From: DAOQTX01 sp035340715
GTDB lineage: Bacteria > Bacteroidota > Bacteroidia > AKYH767-A > OLB10
NCBI GenBank assembly: GCA_035340715.1
Contig: DAOQTX010000009.1
Span: 1-60,018, forward strand
Direction: 5' to 3'
DNA length: 60,018 bases
The translations under genes and the position numbers were made by a program. Positions 26,009-33,973 of this stretch are shown in pieces (within the stretch, counting starts at the first letter, position 1; the number at the start of each line of letters is the position of its first letter). Under the pieces are notes generated by a model, which saw nothing but the letters and a program-made list of their open reading frames with translations, searched no databases and was not told where the DNA came from.

Positions 26009-27058
26009 ATGAAAAAAATTAAAGTTGCCATTAATGGATACGGAGTCATTGGTAAAAGATTAGCTGATGCCATTTCAATGCAAGAAGACATGGAGCTTTC
26101 CGGGATATCTGATATTGTAAGTGATTGGCGTATCCAGGTTGCTGCTTCCAAAGGCTACAAAATTTATTCTGCCGATCTAAACTCATTAAATGAAATGAAA
26201 GCTAATGGCATCAATGTTAGGAGCTTGTTAAAAGATCTGATAGAAGACAGTGATATAATCATTGACTGCACACCTAAAAAAATCTCTGTACAAAATGTCC
26301 CTCTATACAAGAAGGCTGGAAAGAAATTTATAGTACAGGGCGGAGAAAAGCATGAATTAACCGGGCATTCATTCAATGCAGAAACCAATTATACTTCTGC
26401 AATAAATATAGAATGTACGCGTGTTGTTTCTTGCAACACAACATCCATACTTCGTGTACTTGGTGCATTAAAGAAAGGAGGGATTCTGTTAAATGCTCGT
26501 GGAACATTATTGAGAAGAGCGACAGACCCCTGGGAAAGTCACATTTCAGGAATCATGAACACTCTGGTTCCAGAACAGAATATTCCAAGCCATCAAGGTC
26601 CTGACGCCAAAAGCGTAGACTCCGATTTAGATGTAATTACTGCAGCAGTTAAGGTCCCTGAAACTTTGAGCCACTTGCACTATTGGGTTGTGAAACTAAA
26701 TAAGACAGTTTCCAAAGAACAGGTACTAGAAATAATGACAAACTATTCGACTCGTATTGCGCTCATGAATTATAGTGATGGGCTCATTGCAAACAACACA
26801 ATAAAAGAATTTCTGCTTGATATAGGAAGAGCCCGTGGCGACATGTATGAAGTGGCTTTGTGGAAAGATATGTTAAAGGTACTGAACGCTGAATTGTTTT
26901 TTGCCTACATAGTAGACAACCAAGCCATAGTTACTCCGGAGAATATTGATGCCATTAGAAGCTTGTGTAATATAGAGACCGATCCTGTTAAATCCATTAC
27001 AAAAACGAATAAGGTTCTGGGTGTCTCAAAAGACATCTTCAACAGCCTACATAAATAA
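26009..27058 (+). CDS. Type II (archaeal-type) glyceraldehyde-3-phosphate dehydrogenase
   Basis: This 349-residue enzyme oxidises glyceraldehyde 3-phosphate with phosphate and NAD(P)+ in glycolysis. It belongs to the type II class, distinct from the usual bacterial GapA. The N-terminus KVAINGYGVIGKRLADAI is the nucleotide-binding loop, FIVQGGEKHE is a family motif, and VVSCNTTSILR holds the catalytic Cys142. The length fits archaeal enzymes (about 335-345). The class is mainly archaeal and sporadic in bacteria, so horizontal gain is likely. It is packed between the lactate dehydrogenase-like gene and a Met-rich lipoprotein. Copper is known to inactivate the ordinary bacterial GAPDH through its Cys; a replacement enzyme in a copper island is therefore suggestive. 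Confidence 0.9.
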   Translation: MKKIKVAINGYGVIGKRLADAISMQEDMELSGISDIVSDWRIQVAASKGYKIYSADLNSLNEMKANGINVRSLLKDLIEDSDIIIDCTPKKISVQNVPLYKKAGKKFIVQGGEKHELTGHSFNAETNYTSAINIECTRVVSCNTTSILRVLGALKKGGILLNARGTLLRRATDPWESHISGIMNTLVPEQNIPSHQGPDAKSVDSDLDVITAAVKVPETLSHLHYWVVKLNKTVSKEQVLEIMTNYSTRIALMNYSDGLIANNTIKEFLLDIGRARGDMYEVALWKDMLKVLNAELFFAYIVDNQAIVTPENIDAIRSLCNIETDPVKSITKTNKVLGVSKDIFNSLHK

Positions 27059-27107
27059 AAAAGCAATAAATAATATTTCAATTTACCCAATAATTAAACC
27101 AAAGCAA

Positions 27108-27590
27108 ATGAAAAAGACAACTAATCTACTTCTTGGAGCAATAATTTTGCTCAGCCTAACTCAATGTGAGACTCCTGTTTCCGACGTAGCACTAAGAAAT
27201 CCGGAAACTCGAAGTTCGCTCATTTCTTCATTAATTAGCAATGAAATGTACATGACCGAACTAATGGATTCCATGAAAAGCATGCATCCAGAGGAGCTTA
27301 TGTCAACAGTATACATCTTAATGCAAGAAAAACCTCAAATGGGAATGGATATGATGGACAATATGATGGAAATGTGTCAGACTGATTCATCAATAAGCAA
27401 AAGGATGATGACTAAGACAATGGAAATGTGTAGCTCTGATGAATCAAAATGCAATATGATGTCAGACGCCATGATGAATCATCAACCGGCTATGAAATGC
27501 ATGATGGATAATATGAAAAAGAAAAGCATGAATAAGATTGGTGCACCGGAAAAGAATGCAAAGCCGACAGATCATTTACAACATCATTAA
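27108..27590 (+). CDS. Met-rich lipoprotein, probable copper/silver binder
   Basis: From the ATG at 27108 the product has 160 residues; the earlier in-frame start is a GTG inside the GAPDH gene. A lipoprotein signal ends in LSLTQC (Cys about 20). The mature part is helical and very rich in methionine, with runs such as MGMDMMDNMMEMCQ, MMTKTMEMC and CNMMSDAMMNHQPAMKCMM, plus a DHLQHH tail. Dense Met, Cys and His in a periplasmic protein suit Cu(I) and Ag(I). I recognise no named family with certainty. Confidence 0.75.
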   Translation: MKKTTNLLLGAIILLSLTQCETPVSDVALRNPETRSSLISSLISNEMYMTELMDSMKSMHPEELMSTVYILMQEKPQMGMDMMDNMMEMCQTDSSISKRMMTKTMEMCSSDESKCNMMSDAMMNHQPAMKCMMDNMKKKSMNKIGAPEKNAKPTDHLQHH

Positions 27591-27663
27591 TATAAGAGTG
27601 ACAATGTGGGAATTATACAACACAATAGGCCAATTAAATACTAACCTTTAAAAAACAATTATC

Positions 27664-27879
27664 ATGATGTACGAAGGATATCATTTCTGGGGAATGCACT
27701 TAGTATGGTGGTTCGTTTGGGCAGTTGCTCTATTTTCAATTTTTGGATGGTACGAACCAATTCCAAAAAAGAAATTGAAAAGAGACGCACCATTAGAAAT
27801 CCTGAAAAGACGATTTGCTTCGGGAGAAATATCAAAGGAAGAATATGAAGAACGAAAAAAAATAATTGAAACGACCTAA
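27664..27879 (+). CDS. Small SHOCT-domain membrane protein
   Basis: The 71-residue protein has one Trp-rich membrane helix (about 8-29) and a C-terminal SHOCT motif, LEILKRRFASGEISKEEYEE. SHOCT is a short C-terminal oligomerisation-type motif found in many small membrane proteins; the function is unknown. The gene is often seen beside copper ATPases and related genes. The N-terminal His residues (YHFWGMH) could touch metal. Two adjacent ATGs (27664 and 27667) are possible starts. Confidence 0.8.
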   Translation: MMYEGYHFWGMHLVWWFVWAVALFSIFGWYEPIPKKKLKRDAPLEILKRRFASGEISKEEYEERKKIIETT

Positions 27880-27926
27880 CCAGGCTACTATTAGTATCCA
27901 CTTAGAATCGATATTAATTTAAAAAC

Positions 27927-28568
27927 ATGATCAGGCAGATAGTTCTATTCTGGTTTAAGGTTTACTCATTAAGAATTTCAAGAATTCAGTTGGCTAAACA
28001 TTTTCCTAAGAAGGTATTGAATGACACTCTTGATTCATACTGGAAAAAATATCTAAAGCTGAAGCAAGAAGTTCCGGATATGCCAACAACAGGAGGTTCC
28101 ATCATGGTGCATCTGGCAGCCATGTCAACGGCATTTTATAATGAATTAATTGAACGAGATAAAACCCCGCAAGAAGCAACAAAATTATTCTATGACATTG
28201 CCTGGGAAGTATATAAAAAAATGGGTAGGTTCACCTGGCGCTTGACAGACATAGGGAAATCAGGGAATTATAATCGACTAAAGAAAGCAACTAATATTTT
28301 CAGAGCCTTTCCATTCAACAGCCCATCGTATCTATGGGAGGACAGAAAAACAACAGTTAATGAAGTAAGTTTTGATTGTCTTCGCTGTCCGGTTGCAGAG
28401 TATTTTCAAAAGAAAGGTCTCTCCCAATTTTGTGTGGACACCTGGTGCAATTTAGATTATCCTCTTGCTGAAATGTGGAATTCAAAATTAATTAGAAAAA
28501 CAACCATTGCAGGCGGTTCCTCAAAATGTGATTTCAGATGGATCGCCAGCAATCAAAATGGTAATTAA
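27927..28568 (+). CDS. L-2-amino-thiazoline-4-carboxylic acid hydrolase-like protein
   Basis: The 213-residue protein resembles the ATC hydrolase family. Its C-terminal half has the family pattern FDCLRCPVAEYFQKKGL, then DTWCNLDYPLAEMW and GGSSKCDFRW, giving several conserved cysteines. In Pseudomonas the named enzyme opens a thiazoline ring on the way to L-cysteine, but most family members are untested and the cysteine set could bind metal instead. Its place between a SHOCT protein and an ATP-cone nuclease in a copper island fits a thiol or metal role, which is inference. An N-terminal hydrophobic stretch (about 3-16) is short. Confidence 0.75.
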   Translation: MIRQIVLFWFKVYSLRISRIQLAKHFPKKVLNDTLDSYWKKYLKLKQEVPDMPTTGGSIMVHLAAMSTAFYNELIERDKTPQEATKLFYDIAWEVYKKMGRFTWRLTDIGKSGNYNRLKKATNIFRAFPFNSPSYLWEDRKTTVNEVSFDCLRCPVAEYFQKKGLSQFCVDTWCNLDYPLAEMWNSKLIRKTTIAGGSSKCDFRWIASNQNGN

Positions 28569-28623
28569 GGTTCTATCTCAAAAATGCATCGAATTAAGAA
28601 TACTACCCTCATTCGGATATATT

Positions 28624-29478
28624 ATGACTGTAAAACGAAATAAAACGAAAATAAGGAAAGCATCCGGAGAAATAGTTGATTTCAATGAAGGCAAACTTCA
28701 ACGTTCGTTAAAACGATCAGGAGCCAATGTAAATTCCATTGCTAGTATTATTAAGGAGATTTCGAACAATCTATATGAAGGGATATCAACAAAAGAAATA
28801 TACAAAAAAGCCTTTGCGATGCTTCGTAAACAGTCGCATCCAACAGCAGCCAGGTACAAATTAAAACAAGCCATTTATGAACTTGGGCCAAGTGGGTTTC
28901 CATTTGAGAAATTTGTAGCAGAAATTCTCAAGCAAGAAGGTTACAAAACCAGGGTCGGAGTCATCGTTAATGGTCATTGTGTAAACCATGAAGTCGATGT
29001 AATTGCTCAAAAAGATGCACAGCATTTTATGGTGGAATGCAAGTTCCATAGCCAACAAGGAAGAAATTGTGATGTGAAAATCCCATTGTATATCAATTCC
29101 AGATTTATCGATGTAGAAAAATCGTGGAAGAAAATGCTTGGCCACGAAGTTAAATTTCATCAGGGATGGATCTATACTAATACTAGATTTACCGGTGACG
29201 CGATTCAATATTCGAGCTGCTCAGGTCTTAAACTTGTGAGTTGGGATTATCCAAAAACAGAAAGTTTGAGAGAACGAATTAATACACTCGGACTTCATCC
29301 CCTAACTTGCTTAACAACATTAACCCGGAACGAAAAAACTAAATTATTAGAGAAAGACATCGTGCTTTGTATGGATCTATGCCAGCGGCCAAAATTATTA
29401 GACATAATTGGCGTAAATAAAAGCCGTCATAAAAAAATACTGAATGAGGCCAGTGAATTATGTAAAAATATTAAATAG
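28624..29478 (+). CDS. ATP-cone domain fused to a restriction-endonuclease-like domain
   Basis: From the ATG at 28624 (the earlier start is TTG) the product has 284 residues. Residues 1 to about 90 form an ATP-cone: IRKASGEIVDFNEGKLQRSL near the start and helical repeats after. This is the nucleotide-sensing module of ribonucleotide reductases and NrdR. Residues from about 98 on resemble the Mrr/PD-(D/E)xK nuclease fold: FEKFVAEILKQEGYKTRVG, HEVDVIAQKD and FMVECKFH give Asp and ExK. The C-terminus adds a helix-hairpin-like segment. I infer a nucleotide-gated nuclease or regulator. It lies 6 bases before the beta-CASP gene. Confidence 0.8.
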   Translation: MTVKRNKTKIRKASGEIVDFNEGKLQRSLKRSGANVNSIASIIKEISNNLYEGISTKEIYKKAFAMLRKQSHPTAARYKLKQAIYELGPSGFPFEKFVAEILKQEGYKTRVGVIVNGHCVNHEVDVIAQKDAQHFMVECKFHSQQGRNCDVKIPLYINSRFIDVEKSWKKMLGHEVKFHQGWIYTNTRFTGDAIQYSSCSGLKLVSWDYPKTESLRERINTLGLHPLTCLTTLTRNEKTKLLEKDIVLCMDLCQRPKLLDIIGVNKSRHKKILNEASELCKNIK

Positions 29479-29484
29479 AACAAT

Positions 29485-30858
29485 ATGAAAAATAAAATTT
29501 CAATTCACTTTTTAGGTGCGGCTGGGACAGTAACAGGATCGAAGTATTTAGTGGATACAGGAGATAAAAAAATAATGATTGATTGCGGCTTATTCCAAGG
29601 CATCAAAAAGCTTCGCCAACTTAATTGGGAGCACCCTCCTATCAAGGTTTCTGATATAGATATAGTATTACTGACCCATGGCCATATGGACCATACAGGA
29701 TATTTACCCCGTTTGTTGAAGCTGGGATACAAAGGAGAAATTTTAGGAACAAGGCCGACATTGGATATAGCAGAAATCATACTACGTGACAGTGCGAAGA
29801 TCCAAGAGGAAGAGGCGGAAAAAGCGAACAAGGAGGGTTATTCAAAGCACAAGCCCGCTGTTGCATTGTATACTTTAAAAGACGCAGAACGGGCAATCCA
29901 ACATTTCAGGTCTGTTTCCGAAGGAGAATGGATACAGTTGTACACTGAGATAAAGGTTAGATTTCAATACAGTGGTCATATTATTGGGGCCACCTTTGTT
30001 GAGTTAGATATATCCGGAAAACGGTTTGTTTTTTCAGGAGATATAGGAAGAGAGGAAGATCTCCTAATGCGAGCGCCAAAAAAACCTGAGAAGGCAGATA
30101 TACTTTTCATAGAAAGCACTTATGGTGATCGATTACATTCAGATGAAAACCTTGAAGAAAAGCTGAAGGAAATTGTACTCAGTACGGTAGCCAATGGTGG
30201 AACATTAATCATTCCAAGCTTTGCAGTGGAAAGGACTCAAACTTTGATGTATTTATTGTGGCAATTAAGAGAAAAGAATGCCATTCCGGATATCCCAATG
30301 ATAATGGATAGTCCAATGGGCGCAAATGTATTAAAGGTATTTCATGATCATCGTGAATGGCACAAACTATCCATTGAGCATTGCGATAAGATGTGCAATA
30401 TGTTCCGAATAGTAAAAGATTTTAAGGAAACTTGGGAAGTGATTGATAATAAAAACCCCAAGATCGTAATAGCAGGCAGCGGAATGATTAGTGGAGGGCG
30501 GGTCCTCACCTATTTACAAAAGTATCTCGAAAGACCGGAAACAAGTATTTTGCTTGCAGGCTATCAAGCTGAGGGAACCAGGGGAAGAAAATTATTAGAA
30601 GGTGCTTCGGAATTGAAAATTTATGGAAAATATTATCCCATAAAAGCTAAAGTTTTCAACCTGCAAGTACTCTCAGCTCATGCAGACCAAGCAGAATTAC
30701 TTGATTGGCTGAGTGAGATAAAAACCAGTCCAGAAAAAGTATTCATCATTCATGGAGAAGCTCAAGCTGCAGATGCATTTAGAGTTAAACTAAAAGATAC
30801 ATATGGTTGGGATAGCATAGTACCGGATTTATATGACATTGATACAATTAATGACTAA
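29485..30858 (+). CDS. Beta-CASP metallo-beta-lactamase RNA nuclease (CPSF-like)
   Basis: The 457-residue protein is a zinc-dependent RNA-processing hydrolase. The metallo-beta-lactamase motifs are LTHGHMDHTGYLPRL (64-78) and FSGDIGRE, and the beta-CASP part shows FIESTYGDR, IPSFAVERTQTLMYLL and GSGMISGGR, ending with SAHADQAELLDWL and FIIHGEAQAAD. Proteins of this class cut RNA as endo- or 5'-exonucleases. Here it is followed at 21 bases by an NMP phosphorylase gene, which would use the nucleotides that RNA breakdown releases; this link is inference. Confidence 0.9.
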   Translation: MKNKISIHFLGAAGTVTGSKYLVDTGDKKIMIDCGLFQGIKKLRQLNWEHPPIKVSDIDIVLLTHGHMDHTGYLPRLLKLGYKGEILGTRPTLDIAEIILRDSAKIQEEEAEKANKEGYSKHKPAVALYTLKDAERAIQHFRSVSEGEWIQLYTEIKVRFQYSGHIIGATFVELDISGKRFVFSGDIGREEDLLMRAPKKPEKADILFIESTYGDRLHSDENLEEKLKEIVLSTVANGGTLIIPSFAVERTQTLMYLLWQLREKNAIPDIPMIMDSPMGANVLKVFHDHREWHKLSIEHCDKMCNMFRIVKDFKETWEVIDNKNPKIVIAGSGMISGGRVLTYLQKYLERPETSILLAGYQAEGTRGRKLLEGASELKIYGKYYPIKAKVFNLQVLSAHADQAELLDWLSEIKTSPEKVFIIHGEAQAADAFRVKLKDTYGWDSIVPDLYDIDTIND

Positions 30859-30879
30859 TATTCAATAACTAATATTGAT

Positions 30880-32382
30880 ATGGAGCATCAAAGCAACAAT
30901 TTGACTTTTAGAAAACTGGGAATCCATTCTCAGCAAGAACATTTTGTATATATGCGTGAAGATTGTCACGTATGCATATCTGAAGGGTTTGAAGCACTCA
31001 CACGTATTCGTATTCATTTTGGACTGAGATCAGTAGTTGCCAGTCTAAATATTGTCCGTACGGACATATTAAAGGTTGGTGAAATAAGCCTTTCAGAAAG
31101 TGCAGTAGAATTACTTGGCATTAAGGAGGGTGAATCTATTTCAGTTTCTCATGTACATCCAATTGAATCTCTGAGTTTTGTTCGTTCTAAAATATATGGC
31201 AATGATTTCTCTTCAACAGAACTTGGCCATATTATTAATGATATTGTTGAAGGAAACTATTCAAACATTCACCTTTCTGCTTTTATTACGGCTTGTGCAG
31301 GCAATCGTCTCAATACGAAAGAAATTATTTCATTAACCAATGCCATGATCAATACAGGCCAACGAATCAGCTGGAACAATGACATGGTGGTTGATAAGCA
31401 TTGCATCGGAGGCCTGCCCGGCAACCGAACAACACCAATAGTTGTTTCTATACTCACCAGCCTAGGTCTGACCATGCCCAAAACTTCATCCCGTGCCATC
31501 ACATCTCCTGCAGGAACAGCGGATACAATGGAAGTTATGACTCGTGTGACCTTATCAATGAATGAAATAAAAAAGGTTGTTGAAAAGGAAGGAGGCTGTG
31601 TTGTATGGGGAGGTACTGCTCATCTAAGCCCTGCCGATGACATCTTAATTCGTGTCGAAAAAGCACTTGACCTAGATAGTGAAGGCCAACTTATTGCATC
31701 GGTATTATCAAAAAAAGTAGCAGCAGGCTCGAATCATTTAATTATTGATATGCCGGTGGGAGAAACTGCCAAACTTCGAAGTATAGAAGCAGCTCAAGAA
31801 CTAAAGTCGGAAATGGAAAAAGTCGCTTTGGCAGTTGGACTAAAAATGAAAGTACTAATTACAGATGGCACCCAACCAGTTGGAAGAGGAATCGGCCCTG
31901 CACTTGAAGCAAGGGATATTCTTTCTGTTCTAAGAAATGACCCTTCTGCCCCAATAGATCTTAAGGATCGTAGTCTGACTCTTGCAGCTGAATTGCTCGA
32001 ACTTTCAGGAAAGGCTGAAGGAGTTTCAGGAATGCAACAAGTTCAAAAGACACTTGAAACCGGCAAGGCTTATGAAAAATTCATTGCCATTTGTGAAGCT
32101 CAAGGTACCTTCAAAGAGCCGACGTTGAGCACTCACAAACGCACCATAAGGGCTGAGCGGTCAGGAAAAGTTATAAAAATTGACAATAGAAAACTTGCAA
32201 AAATTGCCAAGCTTGCCGGGGCTCCAACAAACAAAACCTCAGGTGTTGACTTTTTTTCTCCCATAGGATCTGAGTTGGTAAAAGGACAGGCATTGTATGA
32301 AATCCATGCAGAATCAATCGGATCCTTAGAGTATGCGATGGAATACTACCGCTCACAAAATAATATTATAACAATCCAATAA
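30880..32382 (+). CDS. AMP/thymidine phosphorylase, type 2 subfamily
   Basis: The 500-residue enzyme belongs to the archaeal-type AMP phosphorylase/thymidine phosphorylase group (type 2), longer than DeoA because of an extra N-terminal domain (about 1-90). Key parts are VVDKHCIGGLPGNRTTPIVV (phosphate and ribose contact), MPKTSSRAITSPAGTADTME (catalytic region) and TDGTQPVGRGIGPALEA. Archaeal relatives split AMP with phosphate to adenine and ribose 1,5-bisphosphate; bacterial members of this type are less tested, so thymidine or AMP remains open. The stop overlaps the PRPP synthetase start by one base (TAATG), so the two are coupled. No RuBisCO or ribose-1,5-bisphosphate isomerase is in the window. 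Confidence 0.88.
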   Translation: MEHQSNNLTFRKLGIHSQQEHFVYMREDCHVCISEGFEALTRIRIHFGLRSVVASLNIVRTDILKVGEISLSESAVELLGIKEGESISVSHVHPIESLSFVRSKIYGNDFSSTELGHIINDIVEGNYSNIHLSAFITACAGNRLNTKEIISLTNAMINTGQRISWNNDMVVDKHCIGGLPGNRTTPIVVSILTSLGLTMPKTSSRAITSPAGTADTMEVMTRVTLSMNEIKKVVEKEGGCVVWGGTAHLSPADDILIRVEKALDLDSEGQLIASVLSKKVAAGSNHLIIDMPVGETAKLRSIEAAQELKSEMEKVALAVGLKMKVLITDGTQPVGRGIGPALEARDILSVLRNDPSAPIDLKDRSLTLAAELLELSGKAEGVSGMQQVQKTLETGKAYEKFIAICEAQGTFKEPTLSTHKRTIRAERSGKVIKIDNRKLAKIAKLAGAPTNKTSGVDFFSPIGSELVKGQALYEIHAESIGSLEYAMEYYRSQNNIITIQ

Positions 32383-33275
32383 TGAAAACAATCCTATTTA
32401 CACTTCCGGGAAATGAAAAACTAACAGAGAGTTTAATACAAAAACTTAATGCAGAAAAAGGCGAGTCAACAATCCGGAAATTCCCTGACGGCGAAAGTCT
32501 AATCCAAATACATTCAGATGTTAAAAACAAACGTGTTGTTCTGGTTTGCACGTTGAATCAACCGGATGATAAATTATTGCCCCTTTACTTCTTTTCAAAA
32601 ACAGCAAAAGATCTCGGGGCTGCTTGTACATGCCTTATTGCTCCATATTTGGCATATATGCGACAGGATAAGCGGTTTCAACCCGGAGAGAGCATCACAT
32701 CGAAATATTTTGGGGAGATAATTTCATACTTTTCTGAATCACTGGTAACCGTTGATCCTCATTTACACAGGAGGAGCAATTTAAATGAAGTTTACACTAT
32801 TCCAAATGAGATCGTTCATGCTGCAGGCCATATTTCAGGATGGATAAATCGCAATGTTGAAAATCCTGTATTGGTAGGACCAGACAGCGAAAGCGAGCAA
32901 TGGGTATCAGAAGTAGCAAAAAATGCAGGTGCTCCATTCATTGTACTTGAAAAAATAAGACATGGCGACAATGATGTAGAAGTATCTATTCCGCAAGTTC
33001 AGGAATACAGGCACCACACTCCTGTCCTGGTTGATGATATCATTTCCACAGCAAGAACAATGATCGAAACTGTGGGTCATTTAAATAACAAGAAAATGAA
33101 ACCCCCAATTTGTATCGGTGTGCATGCTGTTTTTTCAGGTAACGCTTATGAGGATTTGTTGAAATCAGGAGCTGGAAATATTATCACATGCAACACAATA
33201 CAACACGAAAGCAATAAAATTGATATAAGTGATTTGTTAATTCTCGGCTACAAGAAACTATGGAATGTTAAATAG
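32382..33275 (+). CDS. Ribose-phosphate pyrophosphokinase (PRPP synthetase), short form
   Basis: The 297-residue enzyme makes PRPP and AMP from ribose 5-phosphate and ATP, for nucleotide, NAD, His and Trp synthesis. Visible motifs are IRKFPDGESLIQIHSDVK, YLAYMRQDKRFQPGESITSK, VDPHLHRR and the PRPP loop PVLVDDIISTARTM. It is shorter than the housekeeping bacterial enzyme (about 310-315) and resembles archaeal and accessory forms. It is translationally coupled to the phosphorylase gene. In one reading the pair recycles ribose from nucleotides into PRPP; in another it replaces a metal-damaged housekeeping enzyme. Confidence 0.9.
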   Translation: MKTILFTLPGNEKLTESLIQKLNAEKGESTIRKFPDGESLIQIHSDVKNKRVVLVCTLNQPDDKLLPLYFFSKTAKDLGAACTCLIAPYLAYMRQDKRFQPGESITSKYFGEIISYFSESLVTVDPHLHRRSNLNEVYTIPNEIVHAAGHISGWINRNVENPVLVGPDSESEQWVSEVAKNAGAPFIVLEKIRHGDNDVEVSIPQVQEYRHHTPVLVDDIISTARTMIETVGHLNNKKMKPPICIGVHAVFSGNAYEDLLKSGAGNIITCNTIQHESNKIDISDLLILGYKKLWNVK

Positions 33276-33972
33276 AGCCAGACTTATACCCTTGATGTTA
33301 GTTGTTTTGACTTCCCTGATCAAAACCTTTGAGGCAAGAGCTCAAACAGATCAGCAAATGTTCATATTCCAAATTGACGGGAATAATTATACTAAAAAGA
33401 GCTATAACAAAAGCAGTCAATTAATGTCATCCCAACTTTTTAAAGTTGGCAAGGTGAATAAATACGAAAATAAATATCAACTGGAAATCAATATCTATGA
33501 ATATAATAAAAATGGTCTAATGGAAGACAGCTCCTCTACAACATTTATCTGCAAGCCATCTCAAGGCATAGTTTTAATGAACGTCTTTCCATTTGCCGAC
33601 GCTAATTCCAACAAAACGGTTCAGGTTGAACTTGCTAGCGGGGATCATATATATCCTACTGTATGGAAAGTCGGTGAAAAAATAGACGATCATTCTTACT
33701 CACTTTCCATTGAAGGAGGTTTGCTGGAAGTAGTAGGAACAAAGAGCAAGATAAAAGTATTCAACAGACAAATAACCAAAAGCGATCCGGAAGGAATCAC
33801 CTACACCATTGCTTCCAAAGTGCAGATCAAATCTTATATGTTTGGTGTTAATGTTAATACTTTGAATTTTTCAATTGAAGAAATTATTAATCCTAAGAAA
33901 GGAATTATCAGGCAACAATTCACAGAGGAAAGTGGAGAGTACTTTATTATAAATCTACAAAACCCACAATAA
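33265..33972 (+). CDS. Secreted beta-rich protein of unknown function
   Basis: The 235-residue protein starts with a signal peptide (about 1-26, ending EARAQ) and then has a series of amphipathic beta strands without cysteine. The 'YQLEINIYEYNKNGL' and 'GITYTIASKVQIKS' type strands recall TapB/DUF3108-like periplasmic proteins, but I do not claim the family. The start lies within the last codons of the PRPP synthetase gene, and copB follows one base after the stop, so it belongs to the copper operon. Confidence 0.65.
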   Translation: MLNRARLIPLMLVVLTSLIKTFEARAQTDQQMFIFQIDGNNYTKKSYNKSSQLMSSQLFKVGKVNKYENKYQLEINIYEYNKNGLMEDSSSTTFICKPSQGIVLMNVFPFADANSNKTVQVELASGDHIYPTVWKVGEKIDDHSYSLSIEGGLLEVVGTKSKIKVFNRQITKSDPEGITYTIASKVQIKSYMFGVNVNTLNFSIEEIINPKKGIIRQQFTEESGEYFIINLQNPQ

Positions 33973-33973
33973 A

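Noticed and set aside
25014..33275. A complete archaeal AMP-to-RuBisCO pathway
   Set aside because: No RuBisCO and no ribose-1,5-bisphosphate isomerase are encoded in the window; only the phosphorylase and a PRPP synthetase are present.
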